A DNA stretch of 64,000 nucleotides from Massariosphaeria phaeospora (GCA_011032825.1 JAADJZ010000007.1:1364001-1428000), one strand, 5' to 3'. Numbered from the stretch's first letter, positions 1 through 13,186 are shown. Program-made: numbers and translations. Notes: generated by a model from the letters alone, not told the origin.

Positions 1-1340
1 CGCGCACGAACACGGTACTAGCTTTCTAACGCTATTGTTTTTAACTAAAAAGCACAATTCGTAGGCAACTTTTAGAAAACACTTTGCGCAGAGCTAGAAA
101 TAACAAAACAGCTTTCGACAGCTTTCTACCTAAAAACTAACGAAGCTACAAAGAAAGCAAATTTGACAATTAAAACTATCTTAAAGCCGTTTGTAAACTA
201 AAACTAAAAAAACTAAGCGCAGCTATGTTCTATTGTACAAATCGCAATCTAAAAACTACGCTAGCGAATAGGTAGAAAGTACCTATTAATAGGTATAAGT
301 TAAGTTATAAGTCGCACAAACTTTAAGTTAAAATTAAGTTAGAGTTAACCTAGCGTAGGTAGGAGTTAAGTTAGAGTAGTTAAAGCTCTAGGTTAAGAGT
401 TAAGTTAGAGTTACCTAAATAGTTAAAAAACTATAATAAATAAATGTAATAAATATACATAGAAAACTTAATTTCAATATAAGTTGTAAATATTATATAA
501 GACTTAACTACAACTTTAAGCTTTAACTACTTTAACTCAATTTCAACCTAAGCTACTTAGTAACTAGCGCGAGTTAAAGCTAGAGTTGAGTTAAAGTCTA
601 ACGTAAGCTAACTCAACTCTAACTCAACTTCTATCTATTTACTAGCCTACTAAAGACGAGAAGTAGTATTAACAAAAGTAAGCTTTTTCTTTCTGCAGCA
701 TAGCTACGAGATAGACCTAATTTAGCTCTAAGCAAAGAAAAAAGCGGACACGCTTTACTAAGCAACTCTAGACTCTAAGCAAAGCGCAGCAGAAATAGCT
801 AAAAAGATAAAAAAAGTTATCGACTTTGCGCAAGCTGCTATAGCAAAGGCTTAACAAGAGCAAGAAAAACAAGCAAATTGATATAAAAAAAAAGCGCCTT
901 TGCTTTAGGTAAAGAACAAAGTCTAGTTGTAGTATAGCAAACACATCTCTAATAAGCGCCTAAGTAAAAAACTTAACTAGAAAAATAGTAAGTATATAGT
1001 TTTAGAAGTTAAATCTTTACGCAATGTCGTTTTGAATACTTTACTAGAGATAAATTCAACATTTCTAATAAATAAGCTTAGACTCGCGGTAGACTATTTT
1101 TTGAAAAGCTAGATAGTATTTAATTAGCGCCTAAGAAGCGTTACCGTAGAAAGCGAGCAAGAATAGCTAGTTAAGCGCATTACTAGCGAGCGCTAGAAAA
1201 AAGTTAAAAAAAGCTAGAAGCTAGAATATTAGGTTAAATAAACTAGCTATAACTAGCCTACATAGAAACTAGCGCTAGAAATCGAAAACACAAAAGCTTT
1301 ATTTACCTAGCAAGAATTTTCGGCAGCTTACTAGAACGCT
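1..1340 (+). mobile_element. Ty3/gypsy chromodomain retrotransposon, 3' pol end, RIP-degraded
   Basis: Read through many stop codons that look like mutated CAA, CAG or TGG. Bases about 50-256 give an integrase core end (QFVGNF, then a LSTAFY...TDG-like and ANLTI stretch). After the MITE at 257-649 the frame continues with an SFFFLQH.YEID stretch, a lysine-rich helix, a KNKV.L...SKKL..KN.KY.VLEV block and a chromodomain with a YNQPTW core near 1200-1330. This order (integrase, C-terminal domain, chromodomain) is that of chromoviruses. No intact ORF remains and the 5' part lies outside the window. Family assignment is firm; exact ends are not. Confidence 0.8.
257..649. mobile_element. 393-bp hAT-type MITE, RIPed copy
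   Basis: Ends are TACGCTAGCGAAT and a near-inverse ending TAGCCTA, flanked by CTAAAAAC (249-256) and CTAAAGAC (650-657), an 8-bp target duplication with one G-to-A difference. It has the same length and layout as the GC-richer copy at 30785-31177; over the first 60 positions the two differ at 14 sites, all C-to-T or G-to-A in this copy. It interrupts the gypsy integrase. Ends match the two 6-kb hAT copies, so it is probably a non-autonomous derivative. Confidence 0.9.
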
Positions 1341-2035
1341 AATAGAAAATTGCTAAAAAACTTTTAAAACAGCACGCTTTTAGAAAGAACGCTAGAACAA
1401 AAGCGAGCTCTCTAAAAATATCGCTAATAACGACACAAAAAAAACTACTTTTACTACAAGTTACAAAAAAAAGCTTATGTAATAGGCTAGAAGCCTAATA
1501 AAAAGCTTTAGTCGTAGAACTTTGGTAGCTGTTAACGCTGTACGTAACAGCTTCGACGATACCTAAAAAAGCTTCGCTAGTTTCTAGTTAATAAAGGCTT
1601 TGCGGTATTAGGTTTCTACATAGCTTTTAAAAGCGCTTCGTAGGTACTTTAGAAGCTAACTAACTATAAAGTATATAAAGCTTTTCTATTCGCGCTGTAG
1701 ATAAACTCTATCGAATTTATTACATTCTCTATCTAGAACTTGCTTTCCTAGGCGATTTTCTTTTATAAAGAGCGTATTTGCTGCTCTAGCTATTTTAACG
1801 CGTAGCAGCTGCAACGTTAAGCTTCTAGATAAATATAAGTAGCACAAGTTAATTGCAAGTATTAATATAGTACTCTACTAGAATATCTTGTAATAATATT
1901 AATTGTAGGTAGCTTTATAGCTTTATTTCTAATAGAGCGTTTATAGTGTTCGACGTGCATTAGCTAAATCCGTGCATTAAGTGCACGGACACGGTACTTA
2001 GCGAGCTTGCGCTATGCGCATACACGCGAACCTAC
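1341..2035. other. AT-rich stretch after the gypsy chromodomain, probably LTR or decayed repeat
   Basis: No coding potential is readable. It lies where the gypsy 3' LTR is expected, but I could not define LTR ends. A short palindrome (CCGTGCATTAAGTGCACGG) is at about 1967-1986, and ACACGGTACT there recurs at bases 10-19; whether this is an LTR signature is unproven. Confidence 0.35.
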
Positions 2036-2269
2036 TATTGTGCTTTGCAAAACACTTCGTACACTTCAAAAACAATAAAAACTTAGAAGTAAAGAGTAAA
2101 AAGCAAAAGAAAGTGCTAAACTTGATAGAGGTTCGAATTCGGCGCTTTCGAAAAAGCATTTTTCTTCGCCTAGTTTTGCAAGCGCTTAATAATCTTATTG
2201 AATTTTTCTCTACAATTTATCTAGTATCGTTAGTTTTTGCTTTGTAAAATGCCTTAGGCGCTTCAAACT

Positions 2270-2946
2270 CGTTTGCTTGTAGCAACAAGCTATTAGTTAG
2301 AAATCGAGTTGCTGCAAAGAGTTATATAGCGACTTAAAGCTAGCTTCAATAATAGCCAAATACATTGAGAAACTAGCGTTAAGCGAGCTTGTATAGGCAA
2401 GATTCAACTTAGCATTAAATAGTAAAGTTAACTTTACTCTTTGGTTACTATTAAAACTAGTTAAAAAGCTTATTTTCGTTAAATCTACAAGAACGGCTTA
2501 CTCGACTTTATACACGGTTGAACTAAGCTGTACGTTAACAAGATAAAAAAGTTCGTGTACAACGAGTACAGTATAGAAACGTCAAACTCTACTATACAAA
2601 AATACCTCAAATCTATTCGCTAGAGTTACAAGATTGCCGAAAAAAGCAGCGCGTAAGCGCAGCAAGCTTTTGCGAGCACTATTTAGAGCTCGCCTCTAAG
2701 GTTAAAGAGCTAATTAAGTTGTTTATTTAAATAAGTTTGCTGCTAACGAGCGTATAGAAAATAGGCAGCGTAGATAAGCACTTATAAACTAGCCTTGTTA
2801 ATTAAGCTACGCTGTTAAACAATTGAAAAAATAGAATTTGTTGCTAGCTATAACTATTAATAGCTACTTTACTTATACGATCTTTCAAGGCGCTATTACT
2901 AGCGAGATATTTGAAAATTTTCTAAAGCATTAAGTGCTGCTACATT
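2270..2946 (+). pseudogene. Tc1/mariner transposase, N-terminal part (RIPed)
   Basis: A frame with stops reads an HTH-type DNA-binding region near 2480-2650 (NGLLDFIHG, then LYVNKIKKFVY and STIQKYLKSIR.SYKIA) and continues to the start of the catalytic domain (GAITSEIFENFLKH near 2890-2935). It is broken at 2946 by the copia insertion and resumes at 20846. The order HTH then DDE domain is that of Tc1/mariner transposases; the start codon is not identifiable. Confidence 0.75.
2942..2946. repeat. 5-bp target duplication ACATT, left
   Basis: ACATT directly precedes the 5' LTR and recurs at 20841-20845 after the 3' LTR, marking the copia insertion. Confidence 0.85.
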
Positions 2947-3152
2947 TGTTGCGGTTATAAAAAAAAGCAGATTACGTAATAGTATTCTAGTGCTACTTTT
3001 TTACTTATCGAGTACTTTTTACTTTAGCTGTATTATAGATACGTTATGTAAATAGACTTTGCTACTAGCTCTTCAAAAAAGCAGCACGAGTAAAACAACA
3101 CGATAGAATAATATACAATACTTTTGTTTTTACTACAGTTTATACTGCAACA
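2947..3152 (+). repeat. copia 5' LTR (206 bp), heavily RIPed
   Basis: Aligns over its length with 20635-20840 and with the solo LTR at 42356-42563. It starts TGTTGCGG and ends CTGCAACA, and is the most AT-shifted of the three. Confidence 0.9.
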
Positions 3153-6100
3153 GTTATAAGCCTAAATTGTAACTAAAAAGCTTGCTTACTTACCTATAAC
3201 AACTAATTAGCACCTACGATTAAAATCAACGATTGATTATACTATACGAAGCTACTAACTAGCACTTACAACTAAAACCTCAATAGGTTATACTATACGA
3301 AGCTACTAAACTACTAAAAACAATAACTACTAATTTAGACTTTGCGGTTACCTAAGTAACTATTGTTCTCGATTAAGCTAACAACTAGCACAAGTAGCTG
3401 TTTATACAAAAGAATACTGCCTAGAAAAACAAACTTTAGTAGTACGTTAACTTTGCTACGAAAGCAGCGAATCTGCCTACGTTACTAGCACTAGTTAAAC
3501 TTTAACTAATAGATTACAACAATAACGCAACGTTTTTTGCCTATTTTACTATAGTACAGCAGAAGCTATTTTAGTAAAAGTACAAGCAATAAAAGCAGAA
3601 GAACCTTGAGTTTAAGCGTTAGAAAAAAGCTTTCGCTAAGTTTAACTTTAAGATTAGCAAAATAATTGCTGCAAAGCACTTTTACTTTATTAAGAACAAA
3701 AATACGCTGCACGATTGATTGACAACGCTTAAAAAGCACTTTGCACTATCTAACGCAATACGACAACGCGATTTTATTGCATAATACAAAAGCTTCTAAA
3801 CGCTGCTACGCAGTAGAAAAGTTAAAAAGTAGCTACGCTTTTGAGTAGAGATTACTAACATGTGCATAGCCGCAAAGATTTTAAAAACAATAGAATCTTA
3901 GGCACAAGAAGATTTTCTTGTTGCTAGTAAAACAATTAATCTAGAGTATAGTACGTTAGGCTTGCGAGCTCTAATTAACTTCGAGAACGCTAGCACTGCT
4001 ATTCTATTTGTAGAAAACTACGTTAGCAAGTTTACTACTTACCTAAAGCGTGTACTACTACTGTTAACAAAACTTAGCTCGATAGCTACAAAGCTCAACG
4101 TTGCGAAGCCTTAGCAGCAAAACAAGAATAGCAACAAAACAAAACTAAAATGCCTATGTAGCTTAAAACATTACTAGGTTAACTATTAGTTAATTAACAC
4201 AAAGCACTTACAAAGGCCAAAAGCCTACGCTAATACAATTAAACAAAAAAAGCTCGACGCTGCCTTAGCTGCTAACAACAACTTAAAAAACAAAATTAAC
4301 AAAGCGCTCGACAAGTAGCGCGCGAAGTAGCAAAAGAACAAAAAAAGCATTGCTATAAACGATAGCAGCTGTTTTACTAAACTTATAGCAAACACTGTAC
4401 AGTACATAATACAAAACCTAAAGCAACCTACTCTAGATAACAACAATAATTAAGTTAAAACAATAACAATTGCAGATAATAATATAAAGCTAGAAAGCAA
4501 CCTCTACACAGTAGTAAGTATAAAAGAGAATATTAACAAGCTTAGCAACTAATAGATTCTTAACTCTAGCTCTAACACTTATGTAATCAACAGCGAGAAA
4601 TAAAAGAAATAAACAAAAAAGTACAACGTAGTTTCTACTAACTTTGTTAGTGCTAAAATAGAACGTGTCTAGATTACAACTTAGAAAAGCATAGAGCTTA
4701 TAGCAAACACGCTTGCAAGCGCACAATTGCTAAAGCTTACTTACGTTGCCTACGTTAAAAGTTTTATTACTAGCTTAATTAGCTTAGCTCGCTGCAGGAA
4801 GCTAGGCATATACTTTGATTTAAAACGAAATCTATTGTACAAGAACAATTTAGAAAACGTTCTTGCGTACCTAGAGCACAACGAAGAACACTAGCTAGTA
4901 AACGCCAAAGCTTTGCGCCGACTAAAGCCGATTATGCTGTTATTTTTTAGCACTACCTACTAACTTTCGAAGGCTCTACGCTTAGATTAGATAGTTAATG
5001 CTAGAATAGCTTACTAGATATAAAGTTATTCTAGCAAGAAAGCAATTAAAAAGCTTACAGCAAACGTTAACAGTTTTGTTGTTAAAAGCAATACTAACGA
5101 GTTCTGTACTGTTTGTACAAAGTTGAAGTTAACAAAGCAGATCTTGCGACGACAGTAGAAGAACTAAGCTTAAAAGCTTTTTTATTAAATCTTTGTTAAC
5201 GTTATTTAACTCGTACTACAAGAAGAAGCTTGCTTGAACGGTAATTAATAAGCTAGACACTTAGTTGATTAATACTCGAAATAGCACAAAGTCTCTACTT
5301 TTTCTTACCAATCGAAGCTTTTTTTAAGTTGATAGTTAATCTAGGATATACGTAGCATACAGCGTATTTTCAACTATAACGTAATAGCTATTAAAACAAA
5401 CAACGAACGTAGATACAGCACGTTACTAAACTTTCTAAAAGAACTTTGCAAAGAACTTAGTATTTAATACGAAGCACGAGCTAAGTATACAAAAAAGCAG
5501 AATAAACTAGCAAAGCAAGCAGAATTGCTTCTTGTTATTCGATCTAGAGCTATGAGAATACAAGTAGGACTACTAAAGTTTTTGTTTTATAAGCTAATTC
5601 AAACAGCGGCATACGTTCTAAACTAAACACTAACTAAAGCGCTGCAATAGAAAACACCGTACGAGATTGTTTAGAAAACAAAGCCGAAGGTTTAGCACAT
5701 GCGTTCAATTGAATGTTAAGCTTACGTTCTCAACTAATTACTTAAGCGCGCGAACAAGCTCAAATTAAAAGCGCTTATTAGCTACTTAGTTGGCTACGAC
5801 TCTACTAACATATTTAGAATCTAGCTACTTACTAAGGACTAGGTTATACGCACACAAAACGTTGTTTTTGAACTTACAAAATTCTACAAAGACTTGCAAA
5901 GCTACGCTTAAGAATTAGTAATTAAAAAAGTTATTAAGCTTCTATTGTTTCTAGAGAAGTTCGAGCTAGACGACATAGCTATTAAAAACCTGTTAACAAC
6001 ACAACAACGCTGTTAACAACAGAATGCAAACGCACTTGCGCTTTTCGAGTTATAAGTAAAAAGTAAAGAAATAGAGCAGTACAACAATAAACTGTTAACA

Positions 6101-7093
6101 CTAAGTCTCTCAACTCTAGAAAAACAAAATAAACGAAATTAAAACAATTCTTTGTTTTTAGATTTAGAGCAACACGCTTTGAATAAGCAATTAGCTTACA
6201 AACAACTATTTAACGCATTACAAGAATCTTAAAAACTTTCTACAACTTAAATTAAAAGCTATATACCTAATTAACATAAAAACAACGCTTTAAAACGTCG
6301 AAACTTTGATTTTAGCACTAACAACGTTATCGAAGGCCTACGACGTACACGACAAAATGCTAATTTTTAAGCGCTAAAGAAATAGCACTCTTACGCCGTT
6401 TTATACAGAGAATTAGTTAACAACTACTTTAAAGCTTTTTTAACTGCTTTAAAAGCTAAGCTAACAACAAAGATACACTGTTCGTAGGTGCTAAAAGCTC
6501 TTCGATTATATTAAAAGCTCGAATTTTATTTGTTTAGAGAGCAGTTTTGACAAGCTGCGTAAAAAGAGTATTGTAAAATATAAAGCAAAAGTTGCTTCGC
6601 TAGAACAACACAAATAGTAGAAACTGCTAACGTAGAAGTACTACCTCTAATGTAGGTATTTACATACAAGTTTAATAAAAACAACTACTTTTATTAATTT
6701 AAAGTACGACTTGTTGTTTGCAGTAACTACGCTAGCGAATAAGTAGAGAGTACTTATTAATAGGTATAAGTTAAGTTATAAGTCGCATAGACTTTAGGTT
6801 AAAGTTAAGTTATAGTTACTCTAGCGTAGGTAGAAGTTAAGTTAGAGTTATTAAAGCGTTAAGTTATAGTTTAGTTAGAGTAATTAAAGCTTAGAGTTAG
6901 AGTTAAGTTAAAAGTTATATCTAAGTTATAAAGTTATGTGTTAGCTTAGAAAGTTGCTAAAGTTTAAAAAGTTATTACAGCTAGTTATTACATTTAAGAA
7001 CGCGCAAATTGTATTTACAAAGTTTTGTTATTACAGCTACTATTTACGTACAAAAACACAAGTAGAGTAAAAAAAGTTGTATTACTACAGATA

Positions 7094-9965
7094 TTAATTA
7101 CGGTAGCGTAAAAGTCAAGCGCGCTTTCGTAGCAAAAGTAGCAAATTCTCTTTTCTTAAATTATTATCTAATAGAGTTATTCTTAATTGTAAAGGCCTAG
7201 ATGTAGGCCTAGATGTAGGCCTAGATAACGAGCTAAGTATAAGCCTAGATATTAGCCTAGATGTTAACCTAAATAACGAGCTAGGTGTAAGCGTAGATGT
7301 AAGCCTAAAAGTAAAGTTTACATACTACGCTTAAAAGTTAAGTAAGTTCTTAACTTTGTTACATAGTAGTTTTTTATTATCTGCTTTTGCAGACTAAAAG
7401 ACGCTGTCCTGTCCTTTCTCTTAAGCAATACAGTTTTTTAATATTATAATTTGCTAAATTGTTTAAGTAGCAAGTTAGTGCTTTCTATTGCTAATAACAT
7501 TCTTAGCAACGTTAAATTTGCGCTTAACTTCAACCTAAGCAATTTGTACTACAAGTACATTTTTTGCAACTTGTAATAAGCGTAAATACGTTTTTTTATT
7601 TACTTGCTACTATTTAAGAATATTAAAAAAGGCACTAGCGCGTACGCAAGCAATGCTTAGATAAGCTTCTTTTTCTTAGCAAGTTAAGCTTTTTTCTTTT
7701 TTTATTTTGTTTAAGTTAACAGATGAAAAACTGCTTGGCAGCAACTAAAGCAAAAGCTTTAGTTTTTAAAACTATTTACTACTTTAAGGTCTAGTTGTAC
7801 AGAACGAAAGAATAAAAGTAAAAGCAAAGCAAGTATTGTCGTTATAGCAATTAAAGTAATTAAAAAACTCTTTGCAGTAAGTGTGCTTGTTTTGATTATT
7901 TTAAGTTTCGTTTTAAACGCGCAGTTAGCATATAACTGTAATAAGTAACTGTAATAACTATATCTCGTACGCCGTAAGCTTTTAGCTAGAGTCTAAAATA
8001 GTAGCATAATTAAATAAAAACTTTTGTTTATTGCTAGTTTTTTTATAATACTTGCTAAGTTTAGCTTTTTTTTATCTGCAGCAGCTCGTACAACTGTAAG
8101 CTACTTAAAAGTATTTTAATTTTCTATATCGTCGTTAAGTTTGTCTTGCTTACTATTTAAAAAGTTAAAAAAACAGTTGTACATAAGCTAGATATACTAG
8201 ACTTGTAGCTTATAGTTTTTACTTAAAAAGTTTGTTACGTTTTTAAAGTTTTTAAGCATATTAGTAATTAACTTTAAGTAGTGCTATTTGTTTAGTGTTA
8301 ATTTTAGTTGCTTAAAGTTGCAGAAGTTTACTTTTGCTGTATTTTTATTATCTAAGATACTGCTTGCACTAATTGTTATTTTAAGTGCAATCTCTTTTAC
8401 TAGCTATTTGTTAATAAATTTTTAAATTTTAAGTGCGCGCTTGTACATATTGTAAGTTAAATTTTATTGTATTTTAACGTTGCGGATAACAGACATTTGT
8501 TGTTTTAGTAGCAAGTGTAGTTGCGTAGCGATAAACCGCTTGTATTGTTAAAACAACAAATTAATTGCTATGCAGATAGCTTAAAGCTAGGTGTGTATTA
8601 GGCTGTAATAAAAGTATGTAATAACGCACTGTATACTTTGCAAAAAGAGTTTAAAACAAAAATATTCGCTTGCACGTCGCTTAAATAGCGTCTTTGTTGT
8701 ATTTTTTTTAGTTTAACGTTAGCACCTACTAATGCTGCAAGCTTAAAGTGTAAAATAATATTTTAAACAACAAAGTTAATAATATAAGCAAAACACAAAA
8801 TTGAGTTTTTTAATAAGCTTTAAAGTATGTTCTTTGCTTTTAGTTGCTGTTTAATAACACAACTAAGCGTTTTGTTTTTTTTAGCATTATTCGCAGTAAT
8901 TGCTAAAAAGCGTAATTTAATGCTAGTGTTTAAGAGTACTTGCAATATATTAGCAGCTGTAGCAGCACTAGTATGTTTTTCGCGTAGAGAAACGAAATTT
9001 AGTAACTTCTCTTAAAGCTGCTAGTTGCAGTTAACGTAGTATCCTTTAACTGCAAAAAAACTAAAATAATTAAAAGCAAACTACTTATCTATCGCAATTG
9101 AGATCTTAGTTAACTAGCTAATGTTATTAAAAAGTAATGCTTTAGCTTTTTCAAATCGTTTATAGAACATTTTTTAAAATTTGAATTAGCTAATACTTAG
9201 AATATTAGGTTAAAGAAATTAAAGAAATTGCTAGAATAAAAGCCGCTTAATTGTTTAAAAAAACTAGTTGCTATATATAACTACTCGTACTAGTTTCTAT
9301 TTAAAAGCCTAAGTTAAATATAGTAGTACAATAGTAGTAAATTAAAGTTAACGTAGTGCTAGCTGTAAACAAAGTTAAAAGTAAATAAAAGCAAGCGTTC
9401 TTTAGCAAGTCTTAAATTCAAAGTAGTTAAGTAAGTGTTTAGTTTTAATAGTTTTAACTACTAGGTGCTAAAGAGCAAGGCTGCAATTATAGCAGAATAC
9501 GTAAGAGTAGCTATTACTAGAATTAGCAGCTTTTTCAAACTGTAGCTATACCTAACTAGTGCGTACAGCAAAGTTTTATTGCAAATTTGCTGTCTTTAGG
9601 TCTAGAGCTTACTTAGTAAAACTCTACTACATTTTCTACGCAGTTACTACTGCTTCTTGTTCTATATTATCTTTAATATGCGTAAAAGAATATTTTACTA
9701 GATGTAGTTTATTTTTTTCTCTCTTTTAAACGAATTGCTTAGCGTTGAATTTAAATAAACGAACAAGTAGCAAAGGTTTTGCTATGTTTATAACAAAAGG
9801 TATAGTACAAAAGCGTAAGTACTATAATAATAAACTATAATAATTAGTGTTAGAGTAGACTAAAAATAGAGAATAAGTACATTGCTAAAGAAAAACACGC
9901 AGATTGTTAAAAAAAAACAGAACATGCTTTTTTGCTTGCGAAATATTGCTAACGTCCAAGCGCAA
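7094..9965 (-). pseudogene. hAT transposase, copy A, RIP-destroyed
   Basis: Collinear with the better preserved copy at 17172-20044, including the short AGGCCTA-type minisatellite encoding the proline/threonine-rich tail (about 7195-7320). Riddled with stops; identified only by alignment with copy B. Confidence 0.8.
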
Positions 9966-10145
9966 AGGCTAAAGCAGTAATGCAACTAAGATTAAAGCTA
10001 AAATTAAAGTCGCAGTAGTAGCGCCTTAATTTTACAGTTTTAATTAGGTTATACTTGCTAATTTGTTAATCGCAATGTTATGCACGTTTTAGGCTGCGTT
10101 ATAAATAGTAGATACTAGCTATGTTTATGCTAGCAACGTTTTAAT

Positions 10146-11944
10146 TTACATAGAAAGTAAAGAGCTTTAGGTTTGCGCTTCTTTATAAGCGTTACTATCG
10201 TTAGAAAAACTCTCTTAATCTAAATACTCTACTAACTTAGTTTGCTCTACTACTTTAACGTACCTTACGAGTAGTTAGGCTACACGAGTTCGCAAAACAC
10301 TTTTGCCAAGCTTCTACTAACTCTACCTATGTACACGATGCTTTAACAACAACACTAGATAGAACTTTCTAATAAACGTTAGATACAAACTGCTTTTCAA
10401 GCTTTTAAACAAAACGCGACACTTTTTTTGCAACGCGCTGCAGCTATCTATAACGTCTCTCGAACAACACTAAGCTATTAACGCGCTAGACGACTTTTAC
10501 AAGCAGATTATAAGCCTAAATCAATAAATCTAACAAAAACTAAAAAGAGCGTAGTTGTTGAGTATATACTTAAGCTTATATCGCGCGAATTTCTTTCTAA
10601 GCTCGCAGCTGTAGCTGATATAGCCAATTCCTTGCGCGCAAAGCGCAATCTAAGCTAGGTTAGCTTAAACTAGTCTAGTACGTAGGTTATGCACTGCTCT
10701 AAGTTTACAATAAAGTTTAATCGCAAGTACAATTACAAAAAAGCGCTTTGCGAGAATTTTAAAGTTATCTAAAGCTAGTTTCGCCTAGTAGCCAACATAA
10801 AAGCCAAGTATAGTATCTAGAATGTAAACACGTACAACTTTAACAAAACAAGCTTTATAATAGGCTAGATATTAACTAAAGCAGTTGTTACAGCTTTAGA
10901 AAAACGAGAACGGCTAAAGGCAATACAGCAAGGCAATAGAAAGTAAACAATAGTTATTTAAAGCATCGTTGCTGTTAACGCGTAGTTTAAAAGAAAGCGT
11001 AAGCTTGCGTAAGCTAGTGTAGTTAGTATAGGTATGTAATAAACTACTGTAATAACTTACTTCTAGTTCTTAGCAGTTACTAGTGTTAGATTCTCTAGAG
11101 TTAACGTTTTCACAAACTTTTGCTAATTTATTTTAGCTTTCTCGTTTTTAAACGAATTATTCTTTAACTTAGCTAATTCGTCTAAGTAGATACGTCGTAT
11201 AATTCTATTAGTAGCTCTGCTAGCGCCAAATATTCGCGACATTAGCTAATTCTTAATTTTCTTTTTGTTTTCTAGTGCTTTGGCAATTTGTTTAAGAATG
11301 TTTTTGTGCTGTTAAAAGTTAACATTGTAATAAATACAGGCCTACTTTTTATAGGCAAAGCTAAGTTTTGCTTAAAGCTACTTAACTGCGTATTGTAAGT
11401 ACAATAACGTAATAAACTAATATAATAACTTACTGCTTTTTTGTGCGCGGTAGCGTTGCTTATCTAAAAGCTTAAGTTTAGTTGCTAACTGCTTTTTCTA
11501 GTCGTGCGCAAACAACGTAGTAAACTTTTCCTTCGCCTTAAGCTTCTTTTTAAGCTAGTATTTTGCTTGCTAATTTTTTGCACTAGCATTTGCAATAGCT
11601 TTTCTTTTAGCACTTAAGTAAGCTGTTTAATTTCTCTAAGCAGTTGCGCAAGCAGTATTGCTTAATTAACTTTTAAATAGTAGCTTGTAATGTGTAGAGC
11701 ACTTTTTTTGTAATTTAACGCAACTGCAATCTGCTAGTACGCTAAGAACTTCGTGCTTTTTAAACTTAAAGCTCTAAGTTTGTTAGCAAATGCTGTAATA
11801 AACTTTTGTAATAATTACATTTGTAAGCGCTTTTTACTTTGCTAGCTTAAACCTAGTTAAAACTTCAATTTCGTAAAGCGAAAGCAACTTATTATTAAGC
11901 TCGTAGTTTATTTTGTTGTTAAGCTTTTGCTTAATTGCAGCTAT
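10146..11944 (-). pseudogene. lysine-rich element gene, copy A, disrupted
   Basis: Counterpart of 15652-16991. The start is ATA rather than ATG (C-to-T on the plus strand at 11942). About 260 bp of the gene present in copy B (roughly 16634-16893) are missing here, replaced by the 703-bp pogo/Fot1 fragment at 10258-10960, so an insertion was followed by a deletion. Confidence 0.75.
10258..10960 (+). mobile_element. pogo/Fot1-type (DDE_1) transposon fragment, 5' part
   Basis: Inserted at TTTA in hAT copy A (TA target) and beginning ACGTACCTTACGAG. The reading gives a CENP-B-like HTH region, then the DDE_1 hallmark stretch: RLVANIKAKYS, YNFNKTSFIIG (YNFDETGFMMG in the family), then an RERLKAIQQGN block. 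The 3' half, including the second TIR, is deleted together with host sequence. Confidence 0.75.
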
Positions 11945-12239
11945 CGTATTTGTAATAAATGTAGGTAATAATAAAGCTAGTTGTAGTACGTAGGTAGGTA
12001 GAAGCAGAAAGTAAAGTAGTAGAAAGTTAGGTAGCGAATTTACAAGCTAAATTTTGTGTAAAGTAGCTTGTGCGCTGCTGCAAAAGCTGCAGCCTTAGCT
12101 AGCGCTTTGCTGCTAGCTACTCAAAACACGCACTTCTACTACAGCTTCTGCAGCTTTCTTACTTACCGTAATTATTACAAATAATTATTACGACTTTCTA
12201 CTCTTTATACTACACTTATTACGCATTAATTCTTTCGCA

Positions 12240-12792
12240 ATAGCTTGCACTAAGCAAACTAACTGCTACTACTTTGCTACTAGCAGCAAGGTTTTGCAAA
12301 AGCTTTTCGCAGCAAAAGTAGCTTGCAAATCTAGCAATCTGTACAAGAACAAAAAGAAACTAACAACAAGTAGTATAAAAAAGCTTTACTACTAAAAGCA
12401 AAAAAGTAAGTTATTACAGCAGTTAATTGCAGTTTTGTTTTTAACAACATGCAGCTGTTGCGTTGCGCAAAATTTAACAATACTAAAAATCAACTAAGCT
12501 TTTTATGCGCAAACTGCTATTTAGTCGGCTAGTTCGCAAGATTGCGTAAAAGTTTAAGCTTAATCTACGCTTTCAAGCTAGTGCAATTAAAGCTATACAA
12601 AAAGTAACAAAGGCTTTTCTAATTAGCATTTTTAAAAGTATAGCTTTCTACTTGTTGCTAAGTGCAAAGCTAACTTTAATAGATACTAATATTAACGCTA
12701 TACACGCGAAACGAGTAACGATTAACACAAAAAACATAAATCTAGCACAAAGATACTACAAAAAGTACAAAAAAAGTTTGCAGCAAATGTAA
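12240..12792 (+). pseudogene. histone H3-like gene of hAT copy A
   Basis: Collinear with 14804-15356, of the same 553-bp length and with both introns in the same places. Despite heavy RIP the histone fold is legible: SRLVRKIA, then [17 protein letters not shown], then a [13 protein letters not shown] stretch after the second intron. The start is ATA in both copies, as expected from G-to-A change of ATG. See copy B for the full reading. Confidence 0.85.
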
Positions 12793-13186
12793 AAGCTAAA
12801 GTCTAGTTGCTACTTGTTCTAGCGGTATAAAGCTATAATAATTTTAAATTTTTTAGCAATACTTAGCGTAGACGTTGCTTTGTACTTAGCTATTAAAATG
12901 CAACTAATTCTACGCTGTAATAACAATCTATAATAAACTTAAGCAACTTGTACTTTGCTAACGTTAAAATACAATATGTAAACTCTAAATATAACAACTT
13001 AACTATAACCTAACTATAACCTAGAGCTTGTGCGAGATAACTCAACTTTAACCTAAAGTCTATGCAACTCAACTTAACTATAACCTTGTACTAGCGTTAA
13101 AAGATTAAGTATATAAGTAGAGTTGAGTTAGAGTTATAAAAAAAGCAACTTAACTTTAACTTAACTTTTACTTATTTGCTAGCCTA

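Larger units (their letters stand above)
6728..13186 (-). mobile_element. hAT element copy A (inverted), heavily RIPed, carrying an H3-like gene
   Basis: Bounded by TACGCTAGCGAAT and its inverse ending AGCCTA, with the 8-bp duplication GCAGTAAC at 6720-6727 and 13187-13194. It is the reverse complement of copy B (14410-20410). Order along the plus strand: transposase (minus), lysine-rich gene (minus, split by a pogo fragment), H3-like gene (plus). Nearly all differences from copy B are C-to-T or G-to-A. It lies inside the copia reverse transcriptase region. Confidence 0.9.

Noticed and set aside
2014..9015. Short ORFs in the AT-rich block (for example 2014-2247, 4225-4446, 4490-4726, 8827-9015)
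   Set aside because: They fall inside RIPed transposons. The 8827-9015 frame is a strand mirror of the hAT transposase coding region.
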